Part shown: one piece after another, positions 39,294 through 48,591 of the stretch
How the letters are laid out: every line of letters begins with the position of its first letter
How positions within the stretch are numbered: position 1 is the first letter of the stretch
NCBI GenBank assembly: GCA_028278325.1
Contig: JANQEO010000106.1
Coordinates: 1-64,000, forward strand
Direction of reading: 5' to 3'
DNA: 64,000 nt
Origin: Candidatus Binatia bacterium
Lineage (GTDB): Bacteria > Desulfobacterota > Binatia > UBA1149 > JAJCZL01
Program-made: the position numbers and the translations under genes
The notes under the pieces: generated by a model
Databases searched by the model: none
Seen by the model: the letters and a program-made list of their open reading frames with translations, nothing else
Told to the model about the DNA's origin: nothing

Positions 39294-40100
39294 ATGGGAT
39301 ACAGAGGCAATCTGGGGTGCTTGTGGCTCCTCCTCATAATCGCACTGATCGGAGGTACACCTCTTCTGGTCGGCCTCCTCAGGGTTTTCTTGGTCTTCTC
39401 CGCCGTAATTTTGATCGGCGGATGGCTGCTGACGATCTGGGTGAGGCGCAATGCAATCGGCCGATACACGAGTCACCAGAGCGAGCGTCACAATCGCTTC
39501 GTCGAAATGCTGGTACTCCTGCTGACGAGGCTTGCCGAACTCGACGGCACCATCGAGAGCCGTGAAGTCACAGCCATCAGGACCTTCTTTCAGCGCAACC
39601 TCGGTTACAAAGACGAACGCCTTCTCTGGCTGCGCGACCTCATAAAGAACGCACGCAAATCGACCGAACCGGTCGAATCCATATGCGCACGCCTTAGTCG
39701 AGACTACGGCATCCAGGAGCGTTTCATCGTCATCCAGGTTCTCGCTTCCGTCGCTCAAGCCGACGGTGTCGTAAGCGCTCAGGAACACCAGTTCATCCAC
39801 ATGGTGGCCTCTCATCTCGGCCTCGACGCCTTCGTGGGTGGCTTCGATTTCGGCACGGGCGCGGGCCCGTCGGCGCGCCCCGGCCGCCGCGCCCGCGTCG
39901 CCGAAGCCCTGTCCGTACTCGGCCTGGGCGAAGAAGCTGAGGAATCCGAGATCAAGCGGGCGTGGCGAAAACTCTCCCTCGAGAACCATCCCGACCGCGT
40001 GCGCCATCTAGGCGAGGAGTTCCAGACGCTTGCCGAGCAAAGGATGCGCGAGATCAACTCCGCCTATGACCTACTCAAGGCCGAGGGTCTCGTGAGCTGA
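39294..40100 (+). CDS. DjlA-like membrane co-chaperone (TerB plus J domain)
   Basis: A 268-residue membrane-anchored J-domain protein. Two hydrophobic segments at about 10-28 and 33-50 anchor it. A TerB-like helical domain spans about 62-180 (LLTRLAELDGTIESRE, ASVAQADGVVSAQE; the D-G repeats are TerB-typical). A C-terminal J domain follows (~203-265) with NHPDRV carrying HPD. E. coli DjlA has the same order with one membrane segment. It should recruit an Hsp70 at the membrane; the target is unknown. It begins 24 bases after tRNA-Pro. Confidence 0.82.
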   Translation: MGYRGNLGCLWLLLIIALIGGTPLLVGLLRVFLVFSAVILIGGWLLTIWVRRNAIGRYTSHQSERHNRFVEMLVLLLTRLAELDGTIESREVTAIRTFFQRNLGYKDERLLWLRDLIKNARKSTEPVESICARLSRDYGIQERFIVIQVLASVAQADGVVSAQEHQFIHMVASHLGLDAFVGGFDFGTGAGPSARPGRRARVAEALSVLGLGEEAEESEIKRAWRKLSLENHPDRVRHLGEEFQTLAEQRMREINSAYDLLKAEGLVS

Positions 40101-40103
40101 GCT

Positions 40104-40140
40104 GTGCCCAGCCAGCGGGCACTGCCGGGTTAGACGGCAG
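40104..40140. promoter_or_regulatory. two abutting 6-7-6 dyads upstream of the glnB promoter
   Basis: Dyad 1 is GTGCCC-N7-GGGCAC (40104-40122) and dyad 2 is CTGCCG-N7-CGGCAG (40122-40140). Both are perfect, have identical geometry and share one base. They lie 60-100 bases upstream of a sigma-54 promoter, where enhancer-binding regulators such as NtrC bind. The djlA stop is just upstream, so dyad 1 could also act as its terminator, but no U run follows. Confidence 0.5.
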
Positions 40141-40201
40141 TATCGAGCCCGATCAATGCGACAAATTGCGTGTTCTCAAGGGTTTATGGGCCACGCACAG
40201 G

Positions 40202-40217
40202 TGGCACCTGGATTGCA
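40202..40217 (+). promoter_or_regulatory. sigma-54 promoter of glnB-glnA
   Basis: TGGCAC-N5-TTGCA matches the RpoN consensus: GG at 40203-40204 and GC at 40215-40216 with the required 10-base spacing. Transcription should start near 40228, leaving a leader of about 145 bases to glnB. The rest of the 270-base gap (40101-40372) holds the two dyads and, at 40357-40363, the AAGGAGG ribosome-binding site of glnB. I see no small ORF in it. Confidence 0.85.
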
Positions 40218-40336
40218 ATTCTGAGGTGTCACGGCCCGGTGTGTCCGGTGCGGGTGAGGTTGCAGACGGCTCCGGCTGAGTCCGGCGCTCGCAGCTTTAC
40301 AGTCCTCGGCGCTTTTGCTTAGGATACGCCGCTTAG

Positions 40337-40711
<375 letters not shown>

Positions 40712-40735
40712 CCACGATTTCAGGAGGGATTTTTC

Positions 40736-42148
<1,413 letters not shown>

Positions 42149-42180
42149 GCGGCTCGCCCGAGCGTCAGGCCAGTGAAGCA

Positions 42181-42218
42181 AACGGGCCGTCACCGACCGG
42201 TGGCGGCCCGTTTTTTTT
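42181..42218 (+). terminator. intrinsic terminator after glnA
   Basis: AACGGGCCGTCACC (42181-42194), loop GACC, GGTGGCGGCCCGTT, then a run of eight T at 42211-42218. One G-U pair interrupts an otherwise perfect stem. The T run overlaps the stop of the convergent OmpA-type gene. Confidence 0.92.
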
Positions 42219-42951
42219 AGTTCAGGATGACGACCTCGACGCGGCGGTTGCGCGCGCGGCCCGAGGGGTTGTCGGCGCCCTGGTCGGTCGTGTTGGGAGC
42301 GACCGGATACTTCTCACCGTAACCGCGGGCGTCGAGAAGACCGTCGTGAACACCGTTGACGGCCAGATGGGTCGCTACGGTCGCGGCACGGCGCTCGGAA
42401 AGGCCCTGATTATAGAGTTCCGCACCGATCGAGTCGGTATGGCCCTCGACGGAGACCTTTCTGCCACGGGCCGTGTCGACCAAGATGTCGGCGATGTCAC
42501 GCACTGTCCTCTTGGCGCTTTGGGTCAGATCCGAACTGCCGAACTCGAAGAGCACGTCCGGGAGAGTGACGACGACGCCCCGGTCGGTCTGTGATGCGTT
42601 GAGGTTGCGGGCCCTGAGCTCGGCCAGGAGCTCGCGGTTGCGTTCCAGTTCACGCTCCTGGGCCTCGACCCTGGCTTCGAGGGCGTCCTGGCGATCCTCA
42701 GCAGCTTGAGCCTGGTCACCTATGGCGCCTCCGGCAATGGCCCCGAGCACGCCGCCGATGACGGCACCCTCGCCCTGATCACCGGTCTGGTTGCCTATGA
42801 CCGCGCCTGCGGCCGCGCCCACCGCCGCACCGGTTGCAGCGCCCTTCTCCCTCTTGGTGGCCGGCCCGGAAGCACAACCCACCGTGAAGGTGGTGATGCA
42901 CAAGACCGCGAGCGCCGCGCTCAAACCGGCGATGTTAGCGCGCCTCATCAC
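42217..42951 (-). CDS. OmpA-family lipoprotein with glycine-zipper domain
   Basis: Outer-membrane lipoprotein that should bind peptidoglycan; 244 residues. Lipobox ending VGC (Cys26). A glycine zipper of GAAVGAAAGAVIG type spans about 37-80, a charged coiled-coil segment about 82-115, and an OmpA C-terminal domain about 125-240 with FEFGSSDLTQSAK, GHTDSIGAE and RARNRRVEVVI. Its first ~80 residues are nearly the same as those of the gene just upstream, with which it overlaps by four bases, so the pair looks like a duplication in which one copy carries the OmpA module. Confidence 0.9.
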   Translation of the reverse strand: MMRRANIAGLSAALAVLCITTFTVGCASGPATKREKGAATGAAVGAAAGAVIGNQTGDQGEGAVIGGVLGAIAGGAIGDQAQAAEDRQDALEARVEAQERELERNRELLAELRARNLNASQTDRGVVVTLPDVLFEFGSSDLTQSAKRTVRDIADILVDTARGRKVSVEGHTDSIGAELYNQGLSERRAATVATHLAVNGVHDGLLDARGYGEKYPVAPNTTDQGADNPSGRARNRRVEVVILN

Positions 42952-43283
42952 TGGTTCCTCAGCCGCTCGAGTTCCTCGCGCTGCCTGCGAATCTCTTCTT
43001 CCTGGGCTGCGAGCTTCTCTTCCAGCTCTGCATCGCGCTGCGCCTGCGCCTCTTGCTGATCGGCTATGACGGCCCCGGACAACGCGCCGAGAGCGCCGCC
43101 GATCACGGCTCCCTCGCCAGCATCACCGCTCTGGTTGCCGATGATGGCCCCCGCAGCAGCGCCTACCGCGGCGCCCGTCGCGGCGCCTTTTTCCCTCTTG
43201 GTTGCGGGACCTGACGCGCAAGCACTCACGAAGCCAAACGCGATGGCGACCGCCAACACACTCCATCCACGATTGATTGTCAT
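42948..43283 (-). CDS. small glycine-zipper lipoprotein
   Basis: A 111-residue lipoprotein (lipobox FVSAC, Cys22). The mature start, CASGPATKREKGAATGAAVG, is identical to the next gene for about 25 residues. Similar glycine-zipper repeats continue to about 75, then a highly charged coiled coil rich in E, Q and R. It lacks the OmpA domain of its neighbour. Function unknown; glycine zippers pack in membranes or oligomerise. A GGAGG ribosome-binding site precedes the ATG. Confidence 0.82.
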   Translation of the reverse strand: MTINRGWSVLAVAIAFGFVSACASGPATKREKGAATGAAVGAAAGAIIGNQSGDAGEGAVIGGALGALSGAVIADQQEAQAQRDAELEEKLAAQEEEIRRQREELERLRNQ

Positions 43284-43350
43284 TGGTATCCTCCGGACTA
43301 ATTCAAAAATGGTAACGCCGTCAAGGGTGCCAGGTCAAGGCGAGGTTCCG

Positions 43351-43869
43351 TCACGCACCGCTGTCGCTGCGATCCTCGCCGGCGGCTCCGCGGCCTCTCA
43401 GAAAACCGACATCCGAGAAGGAAGTCAGCACCAGGACGACGACACCGACGGTGATGCAGCTGTCGGCCACGTTGAAGGCCGGCCAGTGCCAGTCCGCGAT
43501 GTAGAAGTCGAGAAAATCCACCACCTCTCCGTACACGAAGCGGTCGATCACGTTGCCGATCGCTCCCGCGACTATCGCCACGATGGCCCCCCTCTCCAAC
43601 CTCCGGCTCGGCGGCGTGCCCCTGTAGATCGCGATGAGCAAGACCACCGTGACCAAGGCGATCCCGACGAAGAAAACCTGGCGCCACGGATCGGGAAGAT
43701 CGGCCAGCATTCCGAAGGCAGCTCCCCGATTGCGCACATGGGTCAGAGAGAACAGACCTGGAATGAGGTCGATGGTCTCGCCGACGGCCATGCCCCTCAG
43801 CACCGCGGCTTTGGTTGCCGCATCGACGGCGAGTATCGCGCCGATCGCGAAAATCGGGGCCAGTTTCAC
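43351..43869 (-). CDS. lspA: lipoprotein signal peptidase (signal peptidase II)
   Basis: Inner-membrane aspartyl protease that cleaves prolipoproteins at the lipobox Cys; 172 residues with four hydrophobic segments. Conserved parts: VRNRGAAFGML, and the two catalytic aspartates in GNVIDRFVYGEVVDFLDFY and AFNVADSCITVG. GTG start overlaps the ileS stop by four bases, the common ileS-lspA pairing. Many lipoproteins encoded in this window would be its substrates. Confidence 0.95.
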   Translation of the reverse strand: MKLAPIFAIGAILAVDAATKAAVLRGMAVGETIDLIPGLFSLTHVRNRGAAFGMLADLPDPWRQVFFVGIALVTVVLLIAIYRGTPPSRRLERGAIVAIVAGAIGNVIDRFVYGEVVDFLDFYIADWHWPAFNVADSCITVGVVVLVLTSFSDVGFLRGRGAAGEDRSDSGA

Positions 43870-46622
43870 GAAACGAGAGCTCGGTAGCAGCGGTCGCAGG
43901 CTTCCGGGTGATCGTCATGACTTCCGACGGCCTCGGAAAAGTTCCAGCAGCGGGAGCACTTGGACCCTGCAGGTTCGCGAACCTCGATGCCGATGTCTCC
44001 GGGCGCTACCGAATCGGACAGTTCGAGCTGTGACACGATGAAGATGTACGCGGCTTCCTGAAGCCCGAGGCTCTCGAGCATCTCGCGGTCGCCGTTTCCG
44101 ACCGACAGCACCACGCGTGCGTCCAGAGAATGCCCGATGTCTCCGGCCTTGCGCTTCTCCTCCAGGGCTTTGGTCACCTCGCCTCGCAGAGTCCAGAGTC
44201 GCTGCCAGCGTCCTGCCAGCTCGGCATCGACCCAAGCGGGGTCGGCTACCGGATAGTTCTCCAGGAACACGCTGTCGCTTCGCCCCGCCCCCGGCAACTG
44301 CTGCCAGATCTCGTCGGCGGTGAACGACATCACCGGTGCGATGATCCTGGCCAGTGCGCTGAGGATCTCGTACATGGCCGTTTGCGCGCTACGCCTTTGC
44401 AGAGAGCCGGCGGGTGAGCAGTAGAGCCGGTCCTTGACGATGTCGAAGTATAGAGAGCTTAGATCCACGCCGCAGAAATTGTTCAGTGCATGATACACGA
44501 CGTGGAACTCGTAGGATGCGTATGCCGTACGGCAACGGTCGATGAATTCGCCCAGCCGCGATAACGCCCAACGGTCCAGCTCGTGCATCTCCTGGTAGGC
44601 CACACGGTCGGCATCGGGATCGAAGTCGTAGAGGTTCCCGAGGATGTTACGGGCCGTGTTGCGTACTCTCCGGTAAGAGTCCGCCAATCTCTTGAGGATC
44701 TCGTCGGAGATATTGACGTCGTCGCGGTAATCTTCGGCCGCAACCCACAATCGCAGGATGTCGGCCCCGTACTGCTTGATGACCTCCTGAGGAGAGATGA
44801 CGTTGCCGGCCGACTTCGACATCTTCTTGCCCTCGCCGTCGAGCACGAACCCGTGAGTGAGAACGGCTTTGTAGGGCGCTCGCTGTCGTGCTCCGACGCA
44901 GCTCAGCAGCGACGTGTGGAACCACCCGCGATGCTGATCGGATCCCTCCAGATATAGATCGGCCACGGTGCCGGCGCCGAAATCCGATTCCACGACGGAA
45001 GCATGACTGACTCCCGAGTCGAACCATACATCGAGGATGTCGGTTTCCGGCTCCAACTCGGTGCTCGCGCAGGCCGGGCATGCGAATCGCGGGGGCAACA
45101 GCTCGGCCAGGGGCTTGTCGAACCAGACATCCGATCCCTCGGTGTCGACGAGGCCGGCGACGTGACGGGTAAGTTCACCGTTGCAGACAACCTCGCCACA
45201 GGACGAGCAGTGGACCGAAACTATCGGCACTCCCCACGCTCTCTGACGGGACAGGCACCAATCGGGGCGCGTCAAGATCATCCCGTGTATGCGCTCCCTC
45301 CCCCATTTCGGAATCCACTCGACCTTGTCGATCTCTTCGAGCGAGCGCTCGCGCAGACCGCCGTGTTCCATCGCCACGAACCACTGCTGGGTGGCGCGGA
45401 ACACGATGGCGTGCTTGCACCGCCAGCAGTGCGGGTAACTGTGAAGGTAGTCCTCACTGGCCAGTAGGGCGTCTCGAGAGCGAAGCAGATCCACGATCTC
45501 GGAATCGGCATTGAACACCGGCATGCCCTCTAACTCGGGAACTTCGTCTGTGAAACGGCCGTCGGGACCGACCGGAGCGTAAGGTTCCAACCCGTATCGG
45601 GCGCCCACCACGTAGTCGTCGTGACCGTGGCCGGGCGCAGTGTGCACGCAACCCGTACCCGCCTCGAGCGTGACGTGCTCACCGAGGATGACCAGGGACT
45701 TGCGGGATACCCAGGGATGCGCGGCTTTAGCTCCCTCGAGATCGCTGCCCGCTATAGTCGCTACGACGTCACCGAGACCGAGCTTGTCTCGCAAGCCGTC
45801 CACCATTTCTTTGGCCACGATGACCAGACCATCGCCCCTCTCGACGAGGGCGTAGTCGAAATCCGCGTTGACCGCGATGGCCAGGTTTGCGGGCAAGGTC
45901 CACGGTGTGGTCGTCCAGATGACGATCGCCGGGCTGCGGTCGCTGTAGGCCTCCAGCGCGGGCGTAGGATCCGTCACGCTGAAGGCGACGTAAACGGACT
46001 TGGAGGTGTGGTCGGCGTACTCGACCTCGGCTTCGGCAAGTGCGGTCCGGCACGACGCGCACCAGTGCACGGGCTTGTGGCCGCGGTATAGGTAACCTCC
46101 GTCGAGCAGCGTGGCGAGTTCGCGAAGCTCGGTTGCCTCGTACTCGAACGCTTTCGTCAGATAGGGCCTGTCCCACTCTCCGAGAACGCCGAGGCGCCTG
46201 AACTCGTCGCGTTGTATGTCGACGAAGCGGTCCGCGTACTCGCCGCATTTGCGTCTGACATCGAGTACGCTCGCCGCAGCCCTGGCCTTGCTGCCCATTT
46301 TCTTTTCCACTTCCAGTTCGATGGGCAGGCCGTGGCAATCCCATCCCGGCCGATAGGGCGCACGAAACCCGGCCAGATGCTGGAACTTGAGCACTATGTC
46401 CTTGAGGATCTTGTTGAGTGCGTGGCCGATGTGAATGTGGCCGTTCGCATAGGGCGGTCCATCGTGAAGAAGAAACAGACCCGCGTCGCGCCGAAGCTCC
46501 TGCATGCGGCCGTAGACCTCGGTGCTCTCCCAGCGCTCGAGGATGGCGGGCTCCCGCTGAGGAAGATTGGCCTTCATCGGGAAGTCGGTCCGCGGCAGGT
46601 TGAGTGTATCTTTGTAGTTCAC
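43866..46622 (-). CDS. ileS: isoleucyl-tRNA synthetase
   Basis: Class I synthetase, 918 residues, bacterial type with editing domain. Signatures: PPYANGHIHIGHALNKIL (HIGH), GWDCHGLPIELEVEKK, TTPWTLPANLAIA in the editing region and KKMSKSAGNVI (KMSKS). The C-terminal zinc site SKCSRCWNFSE...CDRCYRAL is present. Start GTG at 46622. Upstream, only 14 bases separate it from a divergent small ORF. Confidence 0.97.
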   Translation of the reverse strand: MNYKDTLNLPRTDFPMKANLPQREPAILERWESTEVYGRMQELRRDAGLFLLHDGPPYANGHIHIGHALNKILKDIVLKFQHLAGFRAPYRPGWDCHGLPIELEVEKKMGSKARAAASVLDVRRKCGEYADRFVDIQRDEFRRLGVLGEWDRPYLTKAFEYEATELRELATLLDGGYLYRGHKPVHWCASCRTALAEAEVEYADHTSKSVYVAFSVTDPTPALEAYSDRSPAIVIWTTTPWTLPANLAIAVNADFDYALVERGDGLVIVAKEMVDGLRDKLGLGDVVATIAGSDLEGAKAAHPWVSRKSLVILGEHVTLEAGTGCVHTAPGHGHDDYVVGARYGLEPYAPVGPDGRFTDEVPELEGMPVFNADSEIVDLLRSRDALLASEDYLHSYPHCWRCKHAIVFRATQQWFVAMEHGGLRERSLEEIDKVEWIPKWGRERIHGMILTRPDWCLSRQRAWGVPIVSVHCSSCGEVVCNGELTRHVAGLVDTEGSDVWFDKPLAELLPPRFACPACASTELEPETDILDVWFDSGVSHASVVESDFGAGTVADLYLEGSDQHRGWFHTSLLSCVGARQRAPYKAVLTHGFVLDGEGKKMSKSAGNVISPQEVIKQYGADILRLWVAAEDYRDDVNISDEILKRLADSYRRVRNTARNILGNLYDFDPDADRVAYQEMHELDRWALSRLGEFIDRCRTAYASYEFHVVYHALNNFCGVDLSSLYFDIVKDRLYCSPAGSLQRRSAQTAMYEILSALARIIAPVMSFTADEIWQQLPGAGRSDSVFLENYPVADPAWVDAELAGRWQRLWTLRGEVTKALEEKRKAGDIGHSLDARVVLSVGNGDREMLESLGLQEAAYIFIVSQLELSDSVAPGDIGIEVREPAGSKCSRCWNFSEAVGSHDDHPEACDRCYRALVS

Positions 46623-46636
46623 TACTCTCTCAAATT

Positions 46637-46834
46637 ATGGCAAAGCGACTTCAACTCAACTTCAAGCGCCCCGGCCCTTCCATGGTAGGCGAGGACGGGC
46701 AGCCGCGGCCGTGCGCAATGGGGGTGGGCTGGGTCAACAAGGACACGCTCGCCACCCTCGAACGGCTCAACATACCACGAACCGACCCTAAAGGTCGGCC
46801 ACTGGATCAGGATAAGGAAGAGGATCCCGCCTAG
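46637..46834 (+). CDS. small protein of unknown function (65 aa)
   Basis: MAKRLQLNFKRPGPSMVGEDG begins a basic, proline-rich 65-residue protein with an acidic end (DQDKEEDPA). No family recognised. Codon choice looks coding (G/C at third positions) and its stop interlocks with the stop of the convergent DUF3553-like gene in a CTAG, which mildly favours it being real. The 14-base gap to the divergent ileS start leaves little room for a promoter of its own, so this is uncertain. A GTG at 46604 adds 11 residues inside ileS and is less likely. Confidence 0.42.
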   Translation: MAKRLQLNFKRPGPSMVGEDGQPRPCAMGVGWVNKDTLATLERLNIPRTDPKGRPLDQDKEEDPA

Positions 46835-47124
46835 TCGGCGATCAGCCAGCGGCGCTCGCGCCGCACGGTTGTCGGGCGGCGCCCGGAACCCGCCGAGCCC
46901 GCTATCGGGTCACGCTTCACTCCCATGAAGTAGCAACACATCTCGTGATCGAGATCGTTGTTGAAGGTCCGCTGCACACCGTCTTCGAACAAGACTCTGA
47001 CCAGACAGGTACCGCCCGTTATGGTGGAGGTCATCACCTCCACGACGGCGCCACCGCCCCACTCTTCGCGGTCGGCATGATAGACGCGGTCGCCCAGCCT
47101 TAGATATAGTCGTGCTCGAGACAC
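46831..47124 (-). CDS. DUF3553/Tudor-like small protein
   Basis: 97 residues. The core (5-60) reads as an SH3/Tudor-like beta barrel: LRLGDRVYHADREEWGGG, AVVEVMTSTI, CLVRVLFEDGVQRTFNNDL. That GDxVxH...VxFEDG pattern is the one in DUF3553 and in the C-terminal domain of UvrD/PcrA, which binds RNA polymerase. The tail is Arg-rich. Function unknown; contact with RNA polymerase or nucleic acid is a guess. Last of four minus-strand genes starting at 48576. Confidence 0.65.
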   Translation of the reverse strand: MSRARLYLRLGDRVYHADREEWGGGAVVEVMTSTITGGTCLVRVLFEDGVQRTFNNDLDHEMCCYFMGVKRDPIAGSAGSGRRPTTVRRERRWLIAD

Positions 47125-47187
47125 GGGGCTCAGGATACACCCGCGTGCCGACGAGAAACAAACGGTTATTGAGCTCCCCGGACTACC

Positions 47188-47403
47188 TCAGAACTCGCTG
47201 CCGCCGTCCGGGGCTATACGGAAGGTCGCGCCGTCGACGAGCACCGGCACGATACGTTTCCCGCCCGTAAGCTTGACCAGTTCGGGGACACGCTCCGGGT
47301 TGCGTCCGACATCGACGACGCTGAGGTTTTCGTAACGGCGCCGGCTTGCCGCCAAGAGCTCATCGCACTTGGGACATCCTTCGCGTACGTAGATGATGGC
47401 CAT
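47188..47403 (-). CDS. glutaredoxin-like protein, Cys form of the UXX-star family
   Basis: 71 residues with a thioredoxin-like pattern: IIYVREGCPKCDELLA (CPKC active site), SVVDVGRNPERVPELVKLTGG, RIVPVLVDG with the cis-proline. This matches the small UXX-star (seleno)protein family, where the first Cys is selenocysteine in many members; here it is an ordinary TGC. Likely a thiol redox protein with unknown partner. It sits between the SH3-like and DUF3553-like genes. Confidence 0.72.
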   Translation of the reverse strand: MAIIYVREGCPKCDELLAASRRRYENLSVVDVGRNPERVPELVKLTGGKRIVPVLVDGATFRIAPDGGSEF

Positions 47404-47424
47404 GGGCCGCCGGGCCGCGCTCGA

Positions 47425-47625
47425 TCAGGTCGCGGAGTCGGAGCCTTCCTTGTCGAGTTTACGGACCGACGTGTCGAGAACGCGAAGCTCGACACCTTCA
47501 TTAGAGCGGATCGTGATGATCTTACTGTAGACGTTAAGCGAGGGCCTGGCCTCGACCGATGTCACGGTGAAGCGGCCGGGGTGGCTCTGGTGAACTACTT
47601 GATCGCCGATGTTTATCTCTGCCAT
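47425..47625 (-). CDS. small SH3-like protein of unknown function (66 aa)
   Basis: 66 residues: INIGDQVVHQSHPGRFTVTSVEA, a short loop, then IITIRSNEGVELRVLDTSVRKL. The spacing of strands and the GDxVxH start suggest a small beta barrel like CarD/Tudor or KOW modules, with some likeness in pattern to the DUF3553-like protein two genes on. No cysteine, no membrane segment. Starts three bases after the acyltransferase stop, so probably co-transcribed. Confidence 0.6.
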   Translation of the reverse strand: MAEINIGDQVVHQSHPGRFTVTSVEARPSLNVYSKIITIRSNEGVELRVLDTSVRKLDKEGSDSAT

Positions 47626-47628
47626 TGC

Positions 47629-48576
47629 TCAGCCCAACAAGATCGAAGTCCGCCTCCTGAGGTGACGGCGTAAGAGAACCTGAACCGTGTGACGAAGCCG
47701 CTCCGACATGGCCTCGAAGTCCGCAATCCCGTTGCCCAGGAACCTGTTCTCCCTGTAGAGGTATATCCTCTGACCGAAGGCTATCGTCCATTTGGTCGGC
47801 AACGGAATCAAACCGAGGAGACCGAAGAAGGGAAAGAACGGGGTTATGGGCATGTACGGCGCGCCGACGAGCTTTCCGAGCTGTGCGCTGCGCCCTATCA
47901 CGGGATAGATCTCCTCGGCACCGACGACCGCAAACGGGATGATCGGAACCCGGTGCTTACAACTCAGACGCGCTGCCGATGTCGCGAAGCGTCCTACCCT
48001 GTAGCGCTCGTCGTAGAGCTTGGCCGTCCCATGGACGCCTTCGGGGAACAACGCGATCATCTCGTCACGGCCGAGAAGCTCGTCGGCCACGTCGTAACGG
48101 GCCGGCACCCCGCCGGCTCGACGGTAGAAAGCCTCGACGGGTTTGAGGTTCTCCACGAATCGATCGTAGAGCGGACGGGCGACTCTCCCGGCGTGGTGCT
48201 TCTCGGAGATGGCGTAGCTCAGCATGGTGGCATCAAAGGGCAACCCGCCCGAATGGTTGCCCACCAGTATCGCGCCACCGCGTGCCGGCAGGTGTTCTAT
48301 CCCGACGAGGTTCACCCGCCAGTAGTTGTCGTAGAGGAACCTGAAAAGGGGGCGGATCTGCTTTCTGAATGCCGGGTCGAACCCGTAGTCGGTGGCTGCG
48401 CCGGCGGCCTCGGCAACCGGGCCCAAGCCGCTTACCCGTCGCGGCGCCAGGCGCGACCGGCGGCTCTCCAGGGCTATGCGAAGTCGGCGTAGCCGTTCGA
48501 GCGTGGCCGAGTCTGCGAGACCCGGCCTCGCGCTACCTGCCGATGCCGGCGTCACCTCGCTCGACTGCCCCCGCAC
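47629..48576 (-). CDS. PlsC-type lysophospholipid acyltransferase family protein
   Basis: 315 residues. The acyltransferase domain (about 85-270) has VGNHSGGLPFDA (acceptor His and Asp, in the wider-spaced form of DGAT-like family members) and FPEGVHG with the second block. A variable, Arg-rich N-terminus of ~60 residues precedes it. Hydrophobic stretch PYMPITPFFPFFGLLGLIPL near 240 may dip into the membrane. Acceptor unknown: phospholipid, glycolipid or storage lipid are all possible. Start GTG at 48576. First of a four-gene minus-strand group. Confidence 0.85.
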   Translation of the reverse strand: MRGQSSEVTPASAGSARPGLADSATLERLRRLRIALESRRSRLAPRRVSGLGPVAEAAGAATDYGFDPAFRKQIRPLFRFLYDNYWRVNLVGIEHLPARGGAILVGNHSGGLPFDATMLSYAISEKHHAGRVARPLYDRFVENLKPVEAFYRRAGGVPARYDVADELLGRDEMIALFPEGVHGTAKLYDERYRVGRFATSAARLSCKHRVPIIPFAVVGAEEIYPVIGRSAQLGKLVGAPYMPITPFFPFFGLLGLIPLPTKWTIAFGQRIYLYRENRFLGNGIADFEAMSERLRHTVQVLLRRHLRRRTSILLG

Positions 48577-48591
48577 TGTGGCGAAAAGGTA

